From the NCBI GenBank assembly GCA_026168805.1, contig JAPFDS010000056.1:1-64000 (forward strand): a stretch of DNA of 64,000 nt. The letters are read 5' to 3'. This document shows, one piece after another, positions 8,857 to 17,874 of this stretch. The notes under the pieces are model-generated. The model was not told the origin of the DNA. It worked only from the letters and a program-made list of their open reading frames with translations, and made no database searches. This DNA comes from Caryophanales bacterium. GTDB taxonomy: Bacteria > Bacillota > Bacilli > Bacillales > Amphibacillaceae. Both the position numbers and the translations under genes were made by a program. Position 1 is the stretch's first letter, and the number at the start of each line of letters is the position of its first letter.

Positions 8857-8970
8857 GGACAAATCAAAGTTGTATCTCCCAAAATACGAATAACATTCTA
8901 ATGTAGCGAAATATATTTCCGAAGCGGATAATTCCACTTGTTACATTAGAATGTTCGTATGTGAGTTAAC
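8857..8970. repeat. Quasi-palindromic repeat family 1, copy A (short form)
   Basis: About 114 bases in the gap between abgT and abgA. Both ends match the ends of the copies at 48574 and 57544: GACAAATCAAAGTTGTATC and AACATTCTAATGTAGCG on the left, TCCACTTGTTACATTAGAA on the right. The GC-rich centre present in those copies is missing, so this looks like an internally deleted derivative. The stop codon of abgT is four bases beyond its end. Confidence 0.88.
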
Positions 8971-8973
8971 TTT

Positions 8974-10494
8974 TTATAAGAAAGGTGTAATTCCTGGGCC
9001 AAATGGAATTCCAACGAAAAAGAATATTAAAATGAGAATGATCCACGTAAGTAAAAATGCGAGTGTATACGGAATCATTAACGAAATTAACGAACCAAGT
9101 CCAGCTTTCTTGTCATATCTTTGCATAAACGATAAGACAACAACAAGATACGGAAATAGCGGTGTAATAATATTTGTAGACGAATCCGCTATTCGGTACG
9201 AAGCTTGGATAAACCCAGGATGGTATCCGAGTTTCATAAACATAGGAATAAACACAGGTGCTTCAAGTGCCCATTTTGCTGAACCTGATGTAATAAAGAA
9301 GTTCAAGCTGGCTGTGAGTAAAATGTATCCGATAATAAGCCCGATTCCTGTAAAGTTAATACTTGTTAAAAAGTCTGCTCCATTCACGGCAAGCCATGTT
9401 CCAATATTTGACCAAGAGAAGAACGCAATAAATTGAGAAATGGCAAAGATGAGTACAATATATCCAGACAAATCTTTAATCGATTCGGTCATATATTTAC
9501 TAACATCTGAGCTCTTCTTAATGCTTCCAATCGTAATCCCGTATGTCACACCGATCGTTAAGAAAAAGAACAAAATAACCGGTACGATTCCTGATATGAA
9601 TGGAGACGGGATAATCGTTCCACCTTCACCACGTAATGGGCTGTCAGGAAGGAAAATAACGACGGCTAACACCGTTAAGAATAACACTCCAGCGATCACC
9701 GCATTTCTAAATGCTTTATCCGCTTTTGGATGTTTTTCTTTCATGTCATGCTCCACTTCGTCCCCTTCATATGTTCCAAGACGTGGCTCTATCACCCTAG
9801 TTGTAATCAGTCCACCAACAATAGTTAATACAAACACAGATACTATACTGAAATACCAGTTATCAACAGGCGTAACGACAAAGTCAGGATCAAAGATTTG
9901 TGCAGCCTCTGTAGAGATTCCGGCCAAGAGTGCGTCCGTTCCAACCGGAATTAAGTTTGCTGTGAATCCAGCTCCTGTCGCTGCAAATCCTGCAACAAGT
10001 CCAGCAATAGGGTTTCTTCCAATTCGATAAAATACCATTGCAGCTAGTGGAGGAATCAAAACGTTCGCAGCATCTGATGCGATATTCCCCATAATACCAA
10101 CGAAAATAACCGTATACGTAACAAGTGCAGGCGGTGATTTTAAAATAGTTCGTTGGATCGCATCATCTAAAAACCCAACTTTCTCTGTGAGACCAATCCC
10201 AAGCATCATTGCTAGAACAAGCCCGAGTGGTGCAAACCCTGTAAAGTTATCGAGCATTTCGGTTAAAATAAACTCGATCCCTTCATTAGATAATAAATTT
10301 TTGATTTCTAATGTTTCACCAGTTCCTGGGTGTTCAACACTTGCATTAAATAACGAGAAGATCACTGAAACAATAATGACACCACCAGCTAAAATGGCAA
10401 AGAGTAGAAACGGATCTGGCAGTCTATTTCCTAACGTTTCAATTCCGTTTAAGAAACGTTGAAATAAAGATTTCTTCTGTTTTTCTTTTGGCAT
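8974..10494 (-). CDS. abgT: AbgT-family transporter (aminobenzoyl-glutamate type)
   Basis: A polytopic membrane transporter of 506 residues, the family's usual length. It opens with a basic cytoplasmic tail and the characteristic NRLPDPFLLFA segment, and has about a dozen hydrophobic helices with the conserved stretches GNIASDAANVLIPPLAA and TGAGFTANLIPVGTDAL. Members import p-aminobenzoyl-glutamate or export antimetabolites. The neighbours are AbgA- and AbgB-like hydrolases, which favours import here. The start has a GTGGGGGA ribosome site. It is flanked by a repeat of family 2 upstream and of family 1 downstream. Confidence 0.92.
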   Translation of the reverse strand: MPKEKQKKSLFQRFLNGIETLGNRLPDPFLLFAILAGGVIIVSVIFSLFNASVEHPGTGETLEIKNLLSNEGIEFILTEMLDNFTGFAPLGLVLAMMLGIGLTEKVGFLDDAIQRTILKSPPALVTYTVIFVGIMGNIASDAANVLIPPLAAMVFYRIGRNPIAGLVAGFAATGAGFTANLIPVGTDALLAGISTEAAQIFDPDFVVTPVDNWYFSIVSVFVLTIVGGLITTRVIEPRLGTYEGDEVEHDMKEKHPKADKAFRNAVIAGVLFLTVLAVVIFLPDSPLRGEGGTIIPSPFISGIVPVILFFFLTIGVTYGITIGSIKKSSDVSKYMTESIKDLSGYIVLIFAISQFIAFFSWSNIGTWLAVNGADFLTSINFTGIGLIIGYILLTASLNFFITSGSAKWALEAPVFIPMFMKLGYHPGFIQASYRIADSSTNIITPLFPYLVVVLSFMQRYDKKAGLGSLISLMIPYTLAFLLTWIILILIFFFVGIPFGPGITPFL

Positions 10495-10530
10495 TTTATA
10501 TCCCCCACTTTATATAAATAGTTTAATCAC

Positions 10531-10651
10531 TTTAATGAATTTCATAATACACATTTTACGCTATGTTCCTTCAACATGTAGTTTCGTTGAACCTTTCGAA
10601 ACTATATGTTGTATTGATATAGCTGGGTTTGGTAATTATGAAATTCGCTCA
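10531..10651. repeat. MITE-like repeat family 2, copy 1 (121 bp)
   Basis: An element of 121 bases whose ends are inverted (TGAATTTCATAAT and ATTATGAAATTC). It contains an inner hairpin (10572-10586 with 10597-10611). It matches the copy at 58590-58710 with about nine differences counted by eye and no length change. It overlaps the 3' end of abgB, supplying its last four sense codons and the TAA stop, and fills most of the gap to abgT. Confidence 0.9.
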
Positions 10652-12087
10652 TTTAATTGAGAAGGTTGTACATGTGTAGGAATTGGATTTGTGTATGGAT
10701 TTTTCGCAATAAACTTCTCAAACTCTTCATTAGCCTCTGTGACAATGGAAGGTTCGTTTAAAGCTTTTATCGCTGCAAGCGCCATAGAACCAGCTGCCCG
10801 AAACATTCCCTGATGTGCGAAAGTGCTTAACCCTTGTGTCGTCATTTGCCATGTATGAAGCGGTGTTCCAAGAGTTGAAGTTGCTGCTGATAATTGAGCT
10901 GTAGGAACGACCCAACTTACGTCAGCTACATCCGTAGATCCCATCAACATCCCATCAGAAGGAATATACGGCGAAATCTCATCAGATAAATACTTTCCTT
11001 CAAACTCAGAACCATCACCTTCATACCCAAATCCTCTAGAAACGTCTAAATAATTTTCTTTTTCATCCGGACGAAGTGACTCCCATATTTCTTTTGCAAA
11101 TACTTTTTCTTCATTGGATGGAGTACCAGCTCCAATTTGTTCTAAACTTTCATATAAAACACGCTCAAGGGACCGATTAGGAATATAGTTCGAACATGCT
11201 TTATCAAATCGAATAGTAACTTCTGTTTCGGTCATTAAAGCTGCACCTTCTGCAATTTTGCAAACACGTTTATAAATATCGTCTACTTGTGAAACGAGAG
11301 GTGCACGGATTAAATACAATACTTCGGCATTTGCTTGGACGACGTTTGGCGAATGTCCACCCGTATTTGTGACAGCATAATGCATACGTGCTTCGGGAAT
11401 GACATGCTCTCGTAGGTAATTCACTCCAGAGCTCATCAACTCTACCGCATCTAATGCACTTCTTCCTAAATGAGGGGAGATCGCTGCATGTGATGATGTA
11501 CCTTTGAATTCAAAGTACACTTGGTAGTTCGCTAAACTAGATAAGCTCATAATCGTATTGGTAGGAGATGGATGCCAACAAAATGCGAGATCAAGGTGGT
11601 CAAACACACCTTCTCTCGTCATAAATGTTTTTCCAGAGCCACCTTCTTCACCAGGGCAACCAAAAAATTGAATCGTTCCTTCGAGATTATTTTTAATCAA
11701 ATATTCTTTTGCTGCACAGGCAGCCGCAAAAGAACCAGTGCCTAATAAATTATGTCCACAGCCGTGACCATTTCCTTTATTTTCATGTAAGGGTTTTTGT
11801 TCCGTAGCTAGTGGTTCTTGTCCCAAACCAGCTAATGCGTCAAACTCACCTAAAAATCCAATGACAGGTGACCCACTTCCATACGTCGCTACGAAAGCGG
11901 TTTCAATATTGGCCGTATTTTTCTCAACTGTAAAGCCTGCCTTTTCACATGCATCTGCCATGTAAGATGACGATTTATATTCTTCAAAACGTGTCTCAGG
12001 ATGGGTATATACAAATTTGCTTACATCCAGAAAGAAAGACTCTTGTTCTTCTAAATAGTCTTTGACGAATTGATGTAGTGTACTCAT
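10636..12087 (-). CDS. abgB: M20 family amidohydrolase, AbgB-like
   Basis: A metal-dependent amidohydrolase of 483 residues, probably the partner of the AbgA-like protein in a heteromeric aminobenzoyl-glutamate hydrolase. Metal-site motifs are GHGCGHNLLGTGS near residue 110, GCPGEEGGSGK near 145 and GSTDVADVSWV near 390, the AbgB arrangement. The start has a TAGGAGG site. It is the promoter-proximal gene of abgB-abgT-abgA. The last residues (ERIS and the stop) are encoded by the terminal inverted repeat of a family 2 element, so the C-terminus was probably reset by that insertion. Confidence 0.87.
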   Translation of the reverse strand: MSTLHQFVKDYLEEQESFFLDVSKFVYTHPETRFEEYKSSSYMADACEKAGFTVEKNTANIETAFVATYGSGSPVIGFLGEFDALAGLGQEPLATEQKPLHENKGNGHGCGHNLLGTGSFAAACAAKEYLIKNNLEGTIQFFGCPGEEGGSGKTFMTREGVFDHLDLAFCWHPSPTNTIMSLSSLANYQVYFEFKGTSSHAAISPHLGRSALDAVELMSSGVNYLREHVIPEARMHYAVTNTGGHSPNVVQANAEVLYLIRAPLVSQVDDIYKRVCKIAEGAALMTETEVTIRFDKACSNYIPNRSLERVLYESLEQIGAGTPSNEEKVFAKEIWESLRPDEKENYLDVSRGFGYEGDGSEFEGKYLSDEISPYIPSDGMLMGSTDVADVSWVVPTAQLSAATSTLGTPLHTWQMTTQGLSTFAHQGMFRAAGSMALAAIKALNEPSIVTEANEEFEKFIAKNPYTNPIPTHVQPSQLNERIS

Positions 12088-12357
12088 AATTAGCCTCCTA
12101 TAATAATATGTACGTATAGAACATTTTTAAGTATTCTACCATAAAATTATTGTAATTAATAGAAGATACATAATAAAAAGAATATAGATTCTACTTGTGA
12201 ATGAAATGTTGTTCCTTATACCCGTGAAAAGCTTATGATCAATGATTAGTTGAAATGAAGTGTGTATGAACGATATACTGTACATACGACATGTGTTGAT
12301 GAATATTGTTTAAGGAATATGAAGAAACAGCATGTTTTACAAAGGGAGAGATGTTTT

Positions 12358-12771
12358 ATGTACAAAAAGATATTATTAGGGATAGACGGTTCAAAAAACG
12401 CATTACGCGCGACGGACCATGCGATAAAATTAGCAAAGTTAACAGGGGCAAGAGTAGACCTAATTAATGTCATTGACTTTGATGAAGCAAGAAGTGAAAT
12501 GATTCAAACGAGCGACTCAGAACTAGCTGAATTACGCAAACAAAGATATCAACCAGCTGTAGACCTACTTACAGAAAATGAAATTGAACATGAAGTGTTT
12601 GTTTTCTATAGTAATCCAGGTTTAGCGATTGTAGAACATGCAAATGACAACGATTACGATTTAGTCATTGTAGGTAGTCGTGGATTAAATACGATCCAAG
12701 AAATGTTTTTAGGTAGTGTGAGCCATAAAGTTATTCAAAAATCGAAATGTCCAGTTCTGACAGTGAAATAA
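12358..12771 (+). CDS. Universal stress protein, UspA family
   Basis: A 137-residue cytoplasmic UspA-domain protein that probably binds ATP. It opens with KKILLGIDGS and ends with the nucleotide motif GSRGLNTIQEMFLGSVS followed by KCPVLTVK, matching the G-2x-G-9x-G(S/T) pattern of ATP-binding members. The ATG at 12358 follows AAAGGGAGAG eight bases away; earlier in-frame starts lack a site. It stands alone and ends in a strong terminator. Its stress trigger is not visible in the sequence. Confidence 0.93.
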   Translation: MYKKILLGIDGSKNALRATDHAIKLAKLTGARVDLINVIDFDEARSEMIQTSDSELAELRKQRYQPAVDLLTENEIEHEVFVFYSNPGLAIVEHANDNDYDLVIVGSRGLNTIQEMFLGSVSHKVIQKSKCPVLTVK

Positions 12772-12800
12772 ATAGACGCCAGAAATACTAAGAAGTCATA

Positions 12801-12845
12801 AACAAGAGATTGTTTCTAGAAGTTAGAAACAATCTCTTGTTTTAT
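12801..12845. terminator. Bidirectional terminator
   Basis: A perfect 18-base stem (12801-12818 with 12824-12841) has a five-base loop and a T run. It lies between the convergent usp and lrgB genes. Confidence 0.93.
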
Positions 12846-12854
12846 GCATGAATC

Positions 12855-13547
12855 TTATATAAAGAGCAATAGAATGAAAGGTAATGTCATTGATACAAAG
12901 ACAGCACTTAAAATCATCGTAACTGTACTGATAGCTCCTTGTTGTTGACTACTTTCCATCGCCTTTGTCACACCTATTACGTGAGAAGCGCATCCAAGAC
13001 CGATACTTTTACTAGTGGGAGATGTGATTGAACTTGCATTAAATATAAATGCACTCATCATCGTGCCACCGACCCCAGCGATCATAACGAATACCGCTCC
13101 TAATGACTGAATACCTCCAATTGATTCGATGATGCTCACAGCAACAGGCGTAGTCACAGATTTCGGACTTATGGAATATAAAATATCGGCATTAAAATCA
13201 GCTAAAGACGCTAATCCAACTCCAGTTAGAATCCCTATTAAAGCACCTGTTATTGTGCCAACAAGGATTGGAACCGCAAGCTTCTTTAAGATCTTTCGAT
13301 GTTCATATAATGGATAAGCTAATGCAACAACCCCAGGACCTAGTAAGTGATTTAACCATGAACCTCCAGTCATATATGTATCATAAGGTATGTGTAAAAA
13401 CGATAATACAACAATAATGACGATTAAAGAGACAGTAATGGGTAATAAAAATGGAGATGGGAATTTTATGTACAGTTTTTTAGAAAGAATGTAAACAATA
13501 ATTGTCCCAACGATCATGACTATTCCAATAAAAAAATCAGGTATCAT
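12855..13547 (-). CDS. lrgB: LrgB/CidB family membrane protein
   Basis: A 230-residue membrane protein of the LrgB/CidB family with about seven hydrophobic segments. The family core KSVTTPVAVSIIESIGG and LGCASHVIGVTKAM are both present. In Gram-positives the LrgAB/CidAB pairs affect murein hydrolase activity and overflow-metabolite (pyruvate or acetate) transport. It overlaps the upstream lrgA-like gene by four bases, so the two are translationally coupled. Which pair this is (Lrg, Cid or pyruvate transporter) cannot be decided from sequence alone, and no LytTR pair adjoins it. Confidence 0.9.
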   Translation of the reverse strand: MIPDFFIGIVMIVGTIIVYILSKKLYIKFPSPFLLPITVSLIVIIVVLSFLHIPYDTYMTGGSWLNHLLGPGVVALAYPLYEHRKILKKLAVPILVGTITGALIGILTGVGLASLADFNADILYSISPKSVTTPVAVSIIESIGGIQSLGAVFVMIAGVGGTMMSAFIFNASSITSPTSKSIGLGCASHVIGVTKAMESSQQQGAISTVTMILSAVFVSMTLPFILLLFI

Positions 13548-13912
13548 ATATGATCCTTCTTCCTACGTATAATCCATTGAGTAGAAAAACTAGTACTTAT
13601 TAGTACCATTGCGGTACTTACAAGTACAATTAAAATGAGTAATAGACCCTTCCCCTTAAAAAATGAAAAGAAGTTCATGATGCCTACAGTTGCAGGTATG
13701 ATAAATAAGACGAGGTGGCTTACCATCCAATTGGCACCTTCTTTAACCCACTTTTCATGTATCACATTTATAAGAAGGAATATAAATAAAAGGATCATCC
13801 CAATAATACTTCCAGGAATGGGCAACGTAAATGTCGATTGGATCCAACTCCCTATTAAATAAAAAACATATAAAAATAAAATTTGCGTAATAATTTTTAA
13901 ACCTTTAAGCAT
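13544..13912 (-). CDS. lrgA: CidA/LrgA family holin-like protein
   Basis: A 122-residue holin-like membrane protein with four hydrophobic helices and the family segment LPIPGSIIGMILLF near residue 30. The C-terminus is basic (RRKKDH) and should be cytoplasmic. It is the first gene of the two-gene operon with lrgB and probably forms a complex with it. The promoter is not clear in the AT-rich DNA upstream. Confidence 0.9.
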   Translation of the reverse strand: MLKGLKIITQILFLYVFYLIGSWIQSTFTLPIPGSIIGMILLFIFLLINVIHEKWVKEGANWMVSHLVLFIIPATVGIMNFFSFFKGKGLLLILIVLVSTAMVLISTSFSTQWIIRRKKDHI

Positions 13913-14118
13913 ACGTACACACCTCTATATATAATGTAAAGCGTAACTTTATAGTTTATCAAATATTTGTGTGAAAATGAACTTAAGTGATGTTATAAAT
14001 ACTGAATTCAGCTTTCATGTAGTTAAGGAATATTGAGTGAATCTATAGACGTATGAAATAGCGTTAAATACGTGTTGTGGAATATATAAAGTTGTAAAAA
14101 CTAAATAATTAAAATCGA

Positions 14119-14147
14119 TTGACAATTCTAACACATCGAGTTAATAT
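14119..14147 (+). promoter_or_regulatory. Strong SigA-type promoter of the peptide-importer operon
   Basis: A perfect TTGACA (14119-14124) and TAATAT (14142-14147) are separated by 17 bases. It would give a leader of about 230 bases before the binding-protein gene at 14385. Confidence 0.75.
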
Positions 14148-14205
14148 ATTTGAAAGCGAATACATATTTCACTTATAAATTAGAGCATATATATATTAAA
14201 CTTAA

Positions 14206-14238
14206 ATTAACGCAATATTCTTTTATAGTTGCGTTAAT
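14206..14238. promoter_or_regulatory. Inverted repeat in the operon leader
   Basis: ATTAACGCAA (14206-14215) and TTGCGTTAAT (14229-14238) form a perfect 10-base inverted repeat with a 13-base loop. It lies about 60 bases downstream of the predicted -10. It could be an operator, or an RNA hairpin in the leader; the T run expected of a terminator is only partial. Confidence 0.5.
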
Positions 14239-14384
14239 TACTTTTTAGGGGGTGAGGATACTAGGAAAGATCGATCAAAAGATTATTTGTTTTTACTACT
14301 TAGTTTTAAAATATGGGTTTATCTCATGTCTAAATGAAAGGATTGCGTAGTGAATAAACATAATGAAAATAAAGGGGGAGCATT

Positions 14385-15938
14385 ATGCGTAAATGGTTAA
14401 CCTTAATTTTAATCTCAGTAGTTTTAGTTTTAATGGCTTGTGGAGGAGGGGGAAGCGAGGAGGTCGATGCTGATCCGACAGTCGACCCTGAAGATGAACG
14501 TACACTAACAATTGCTGTTGGAACAGACATGATTAGTTTTGATATTCATAATCATACGAACACTTCAACCGAAGCAATACACGTGAATATGTTTGATTAT
14601 TTAGTAAAAAGAAATAATGATACTGGTGAGATGGAGTCAGGTCTCGCGGAAACATTTGAACTAGTTGATGATACAACATGGGAGTTTGAACTTTTTGAAG
14701 GGGTTAAATTTCATAATGGTGATGAGCTCACTTCTGAAGATGTGAAATTCTCATTAGAGCGTGTAGCGCATGACTCTGAATTACTAGAGCATACAAACTA
14801 TATGCAAATAGAAGAAGTAGAAATAATTGATGATTATACTTTTCGTATTCATACAGAAAATCCTGAACCAGCACTTTTAAATCGAATCTCTCGTATTGGA
14901 TCAGGAATATTACCATCAGAATATATTGAAGAAAATGGCATGGATCACTTTTTAAAAGAACCAATTGGAACAGGACCATTTAAATTCGTAGAGTGGGAAC
15001 GTGATAGTAAGATAGTGTTTGAAGTGTATGATGATTATTTTGATGGAAAGAACGAAGAGTGGGATGAAATTGTATTTCGAGTCATTCCTGAAAACTCAAC
15101 TCGCGTGTCAGAGTTGTTGACAGGTGGGGTTGATATTGCTGTAAATATGCCACCAAGTGACTGGGACCGTATTAAAGAAACAGAAGGGGTTTCATTGGCT
15201 CAGGAAGATTCTAATAGAACACTTATGATTTTTGTGCGTGGGACGGAAGGTTATCCGACTGAGGATAGAAAGGTAAGGGAAGCCCTTGATCTTGCTATTA
15301 ATAACGAAGCAATTGTTGAGAGTTTACTAGATGGATCTGGTACACCAACAATTACTCGAGTAGCACCAGGAAACTTTGGTTTTAATGAAGAGCTATATGA
15401 CACATATAATTATGATGTCGAACGTGCAAAAGAATTGTTGGATGAAGCAGGCTATCCAGATGGATTTGAAATGACACTTCATTCACCAAGAGGAAGGTAT
15501 TTACAAGATGCAGAGATATCAGAGATGGTTGCTGGAATGCTTTCAGAAATTGGCGTGACAGTTAATGTTGAATATATGGAATGGAGTAATTTTGTTGAAA
15601 TGCGGTCTGCAGGAGAAAATGAAGATGCTTTCTTATTAGGACTAGGAAACTCAATGTTTGACGCAGCAAATGCACTGGATTGGTATGATTACGACCGCTT
15701 CGAAGGAACACTTGACTATTATAATGAAGAGATAGAAGATTTGTTGTTTGAAGCTTCACGAAATATGGATTTAGATGAACGTGATGCTCAGTATCAAAAA
15801 GCACAAGAATTACTAGCGGAAGATGCCGCAGCTATCGTTCTTCACCAAGAATCAATTAATATTGGAGTGAACGATCGAGTTGAATTTGTTCCAACTATGG
15901 ATGAAATGATTTATGTCGAAAGTATTACAAGGAAATAA
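14385..15938 (+). CDS. Peptide-type ABC transporter substrate-binding lipoprotein
   Basis: The extracytoplasmic receptor of the importer encoded downstream, 517 residues, family 5 (DppE/OppA type). The signal peptide ends in LMAC, with Cys19 as the lipid anchor, followed by a Gly/Ser/Asp linker. Family motifs are VKFHNGDELTSEDVKFSLE near residue 108 and IGTGPFKFVEWERDS near residue 195. A hairpin overlapping its stop codon probably trims read-through, so that more receptor than permease is made, as is common for such operons. The downstream M20 peptidases suggest short peptides or N-acyl amino acids as ligands (inference). Confidence 0.92.
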   Translation: MRKWLTLILISVVLVLMACGGGGSEEVDADPTVDPEDERTLTIAVGTDMISFDIHNHTNTSTEAIHVNMFDYLVKRNNDTGEMESGLAETFELVDDTTWEFELFEGVKFHNGDELTSEDVKFSLERVAHDSELLEHTNYMQIEEVEIIDDYTFRIHTENPEPALLNRISRIGSGILPSEYIEENGMDHFLKEPIGTGPFKFVEWERDSKIVFEVYDDYFDGKNEEWDEIVFRVIPENSTRVSELLTGGVDIAVNMPPSDWDRIKETEGVSLAQEDSNRTLMIFVRGTEGYPTEDRKVREALDLAINNEAIVESLLDGSGTPTITRVAPGNFGFNEELYDTYNYDVERAKELLDEAGYPDGFEMTLHSPRGRYLQDAEISEMVAGMLSEIGVTVNVEYMEWSNFVEMRSAGENEDAFLLGLGNSMFDAANALDWYDYDRFEGTLDYYNEEIEDLLFEASRNMDLDERDAQYQKAQELLAEDAAAIVLHQESINIGVNDRVEFVPTMDEMIYVESITRK

Positions 15939-15980
15939 AATTATTGAGAGTGGATCATCCACTCTCAATAATTTTATCTA
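15936..15980 (+). terminator. Intra-operon hairpin (partial terminator)
   Basis: A perfect 19-base stem (15936-15954 with 15958-15976) includes the stop codon of the binding-protein gene. It is U-rich on the 3' side but lacks a long T run, which fits partial termination or protection of the upstream mRNA. Confidence 0.75.
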
Positions 15981-16010
15981 TACAAGTTTATAAAGGAGGT
16001 ATTTGAAGAC

Positions 16011-16928
16011 ATGGCTAGTTTCTTGGGAAGGCGTATATTACAAATCATTCCAGTATTACTTATTATTTCGTTCATCGTTTTTGTATTAGTTTTTGTTGCT
16101 GGTGACCCTGTTGTTCTCATGCTTCCAGAAGATGCTTCACAAGAGGAAGTCGAACTACTACGTGAATCATTAGGTTTAGATCGCCCATTCCTTGTACAGT
16201 ACGGAAATTATGTATGGAATCTATTACAAGGTGATTTTGGAACTTCTTTTCGTTATGACGAACCGGCATTACAAGTTGTATTAGAGCGTTTTCCTGCAAC
16301 ATTGGAACTAGCACTGGCAGCAATTGTTGTAGCAATTGCTATAGCAATCCCTTTTGGTATTTGGTCAGCTACGAAAAGAAACAGTCCAATTGACTTAGTT
16401 GCAACAGGTGGTGCTGTGTTAGGGAAAGCGATGCCAAACTTTTGGTTAGGAATTATGCTTATCTTAATATTTTCTGTTACCTTAGGAATTTTCCCCGTTT
16501 CTGGGAGAGGAACATTCATGCACGTTGTGTTGCCTGCTATAACGTTGGGAACAGGTATTGCAGCTGAAATGACACGTTTGATTCGCTCAAATATGATTGA
16601 AGTACTTGGACAAGATTATGTTCGCACTGCAAAAAGCAAAGGATTAAGAACAGTAAATGTTGTTTATAAACACGCATTTAGAAATTCATTAATTCCTGTT
16701 ATTACAATTATAGCTTTACAAACGTCCACATTGATCGGTGGCACGTTAATTACTGAAACTGTCTTTGCGTGGCCTGGTATTGGCCAGTTACTTATTCAAG
16801 CAGTACATACACGGGATATGTCAATCGTTCAGGCGAGTGTCATGATGATTGCGATTATCGTTATACTTATGAATTTGTTAGCAGATGTTTTATACCGATT
16901 GTTAGATCCACGTATCCGATATGATTAG
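16011..16928 (+). CDS. ABC transporter permease, DppB/OppB type
   Basis: One of the two inner-membrane permeases of the importer, 305 residues with six helices. The N-terminal LGRRILQIIPVLLIISFIVF segment and the EAA loop (AKSKGLRTVNVVYKHAFRN near residue 205) that docks the ATPase are typical. AAAGGAGG precedes the start. Its stop lies 13 bases before the next permease gene's ATG. Position and motifs place it as the B subunit. Confidence 0.93.
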   Translation: MASFLGRRILQIIPVLLIISFIVFVLVFVAGDPVVLMLPEDASQEEVELLRESLGLDRPFLVQYGNYVWNLLQGDFGTSFRYDEPALQVVLERFPATLELALAAIVVAIAIAIPFGIWSATKRNSPIDLVATGGAVLGKAMPNFWLGIMLILIFSVTLGIFPVSGRGTFMHVVLPAITLGTGIAAEMTRLIRSNMIEVLGQDYVRTAKSKGLRTVNVVYKHAFRNSLIPVITIIALQTSTLIGGTLITETVFAWPGIGQLLIQAVHTRDMSIVQASVMMIAIIVILMNLLADVLYRLLDPRIRYD

Positions 16929-16941
16929 GGGAGGTGTAAAA

Positions 16942-17856
16942 ATGGAAGCAGAAGAGAGAGTAAAGGAACTAGAACCATCGGATTTTTCGATGCCAAAGAG
17001 GAGAACAATTCGTAATTGGTTTCGTTTATTATGGAGAAGTAAAACAGGGTTAGTTGGCTTTGTTATTGTTAGTTTAGTTACGCTTATAGCCATTTTTGCA
17101 CCATTCTTGGCTCCGCATGACCCATTAGAAATAGATGCAATGAATGTTCATCAACCACCTTTTTGGTTAGAAGGTGGAAGCATGACTCATGCTTTAGGGA
17201 CTGACCATGTAGGCCATGATATTTTAAGTAGAATTATCTATGGCGCACGCGTCTCTTTAATTGTTGGTGTTTTTTCAGTTGTATTGGCGGGGATAATTGG
17301 TGTTGTTGTAGGCCTTATTTCTGGATTTTACGGTGGATGGGTAGATTCGGTATTAATGCGATTGGTCGATTCATTTTTAGCTGTTCCGAATATATTATTT
17401 GCCCTAGTCATATTAGGAGTATTTGGTCCAAGTGTTATGACATTAATTTTTGTATTAGGTGTAACAAATTGGGTTCAATATGCACGACTCGTCAGGGGTG
17501 AAGTGCTTTCAATCAAAGAACAGGATTATGTGAGAGCGGCCCGATCCATCGGAGTGAAAAATAATAAACTGATGATTCAACATTTACTACCTAACGTCAT
17601 ATCCTCATTTATTGTAATATCTACGCTTAGCGTAGCTACCACGATTATTTTAGAGGCATCACTAAGTTTCTTAGGATTAGGAATACAACCTCCTACGATA
17701 TCATGGGGAACAATCTTAAGTGACGGGCGCGACTATATTGCAACAAGCTGGTGGTTAGCGACATTTCCGGGGATTGCAATAACAATCACAGTTTTAGGAA
17801 TTATTTTTCTCGGAGACTGGTTACGTGACGTGCTCGATCCACGAATAAAACAATAA
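16942..17856 (+). CDS. ABC transporter permease, DppC/OppC type
   Basis: The second permease, 304 residues. It has the C-subunit N-terminal domain (cytoplasmic stretch, then FAPFLAPHDPLEID after helix 1) and the EAA loop AARSIGVKNNKLMIQHLLPN near residue 200. I start it at the ATG at 16942, which follows GGGGAGGTG by six bases; an ATG at 16921 overlaps the previous gene and has no site. The C-terminal FLGDWLRDVLDPR is the standard ending of the family. Confidence 0.93.
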   Translation: MEAEERVKELEPSDFSMPKRRTIRNWFRLLWRSKTGLVGFVIVSLVTLIAIFAPFLAPHDPLEIDAMNVHQPPFWLEGGSMTHALGTDHVGHDILSRIIYGARVSLIVGVFSVVLAGIIGVVVGLISGFYGGWVDSVLMRLVDSFLAVPNILFALVILGVFGPSVMTLIFVLGVTNWVQYARLVRGEVLSIKEQDYVRAARSIGVKNNKLMIQHLLPNVISSFIVISTLSVATTIILEASLSFLGLGIQPPTISWGTILSDGRDYIATSWWLATFPGIAITITVLGIIFLGDWLRDVLDPRIKQ

Positions 17857-17874
17857 ATGAAACGGAGGATCAAC

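Larger units (their letters stand above)
13913..14384. other. Intergenic region between lrgA and peptide-importer operon
   Basis: Some 470 bases without a gene. It holds the strong promoter at 14119-14147 and a 10-base inverted repeat at 14206-14238, described separately. The remaining leader of about 150 bases before the next ATG holds no open frame that I can support. Confidence 0.6.

Noticed and set aside
8951-10462. Long plus-strand open frames opposite abgT (161, 196 and 91 codons)
   Set aside because: They are antisense shadows of a well-supported transporter gene, have no ribosome sites of quality, and their composition (Pro, Ser, Ile, Lys rich) is typical of the reverse strand of membrane-protein genes.
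12246-12357. A stress sigma-factor (SigB) promoter before usp
   Set aside because: A GTTTAA is present but no GGGTAT-like -10 lies at the correct distance, so the site is not supported.
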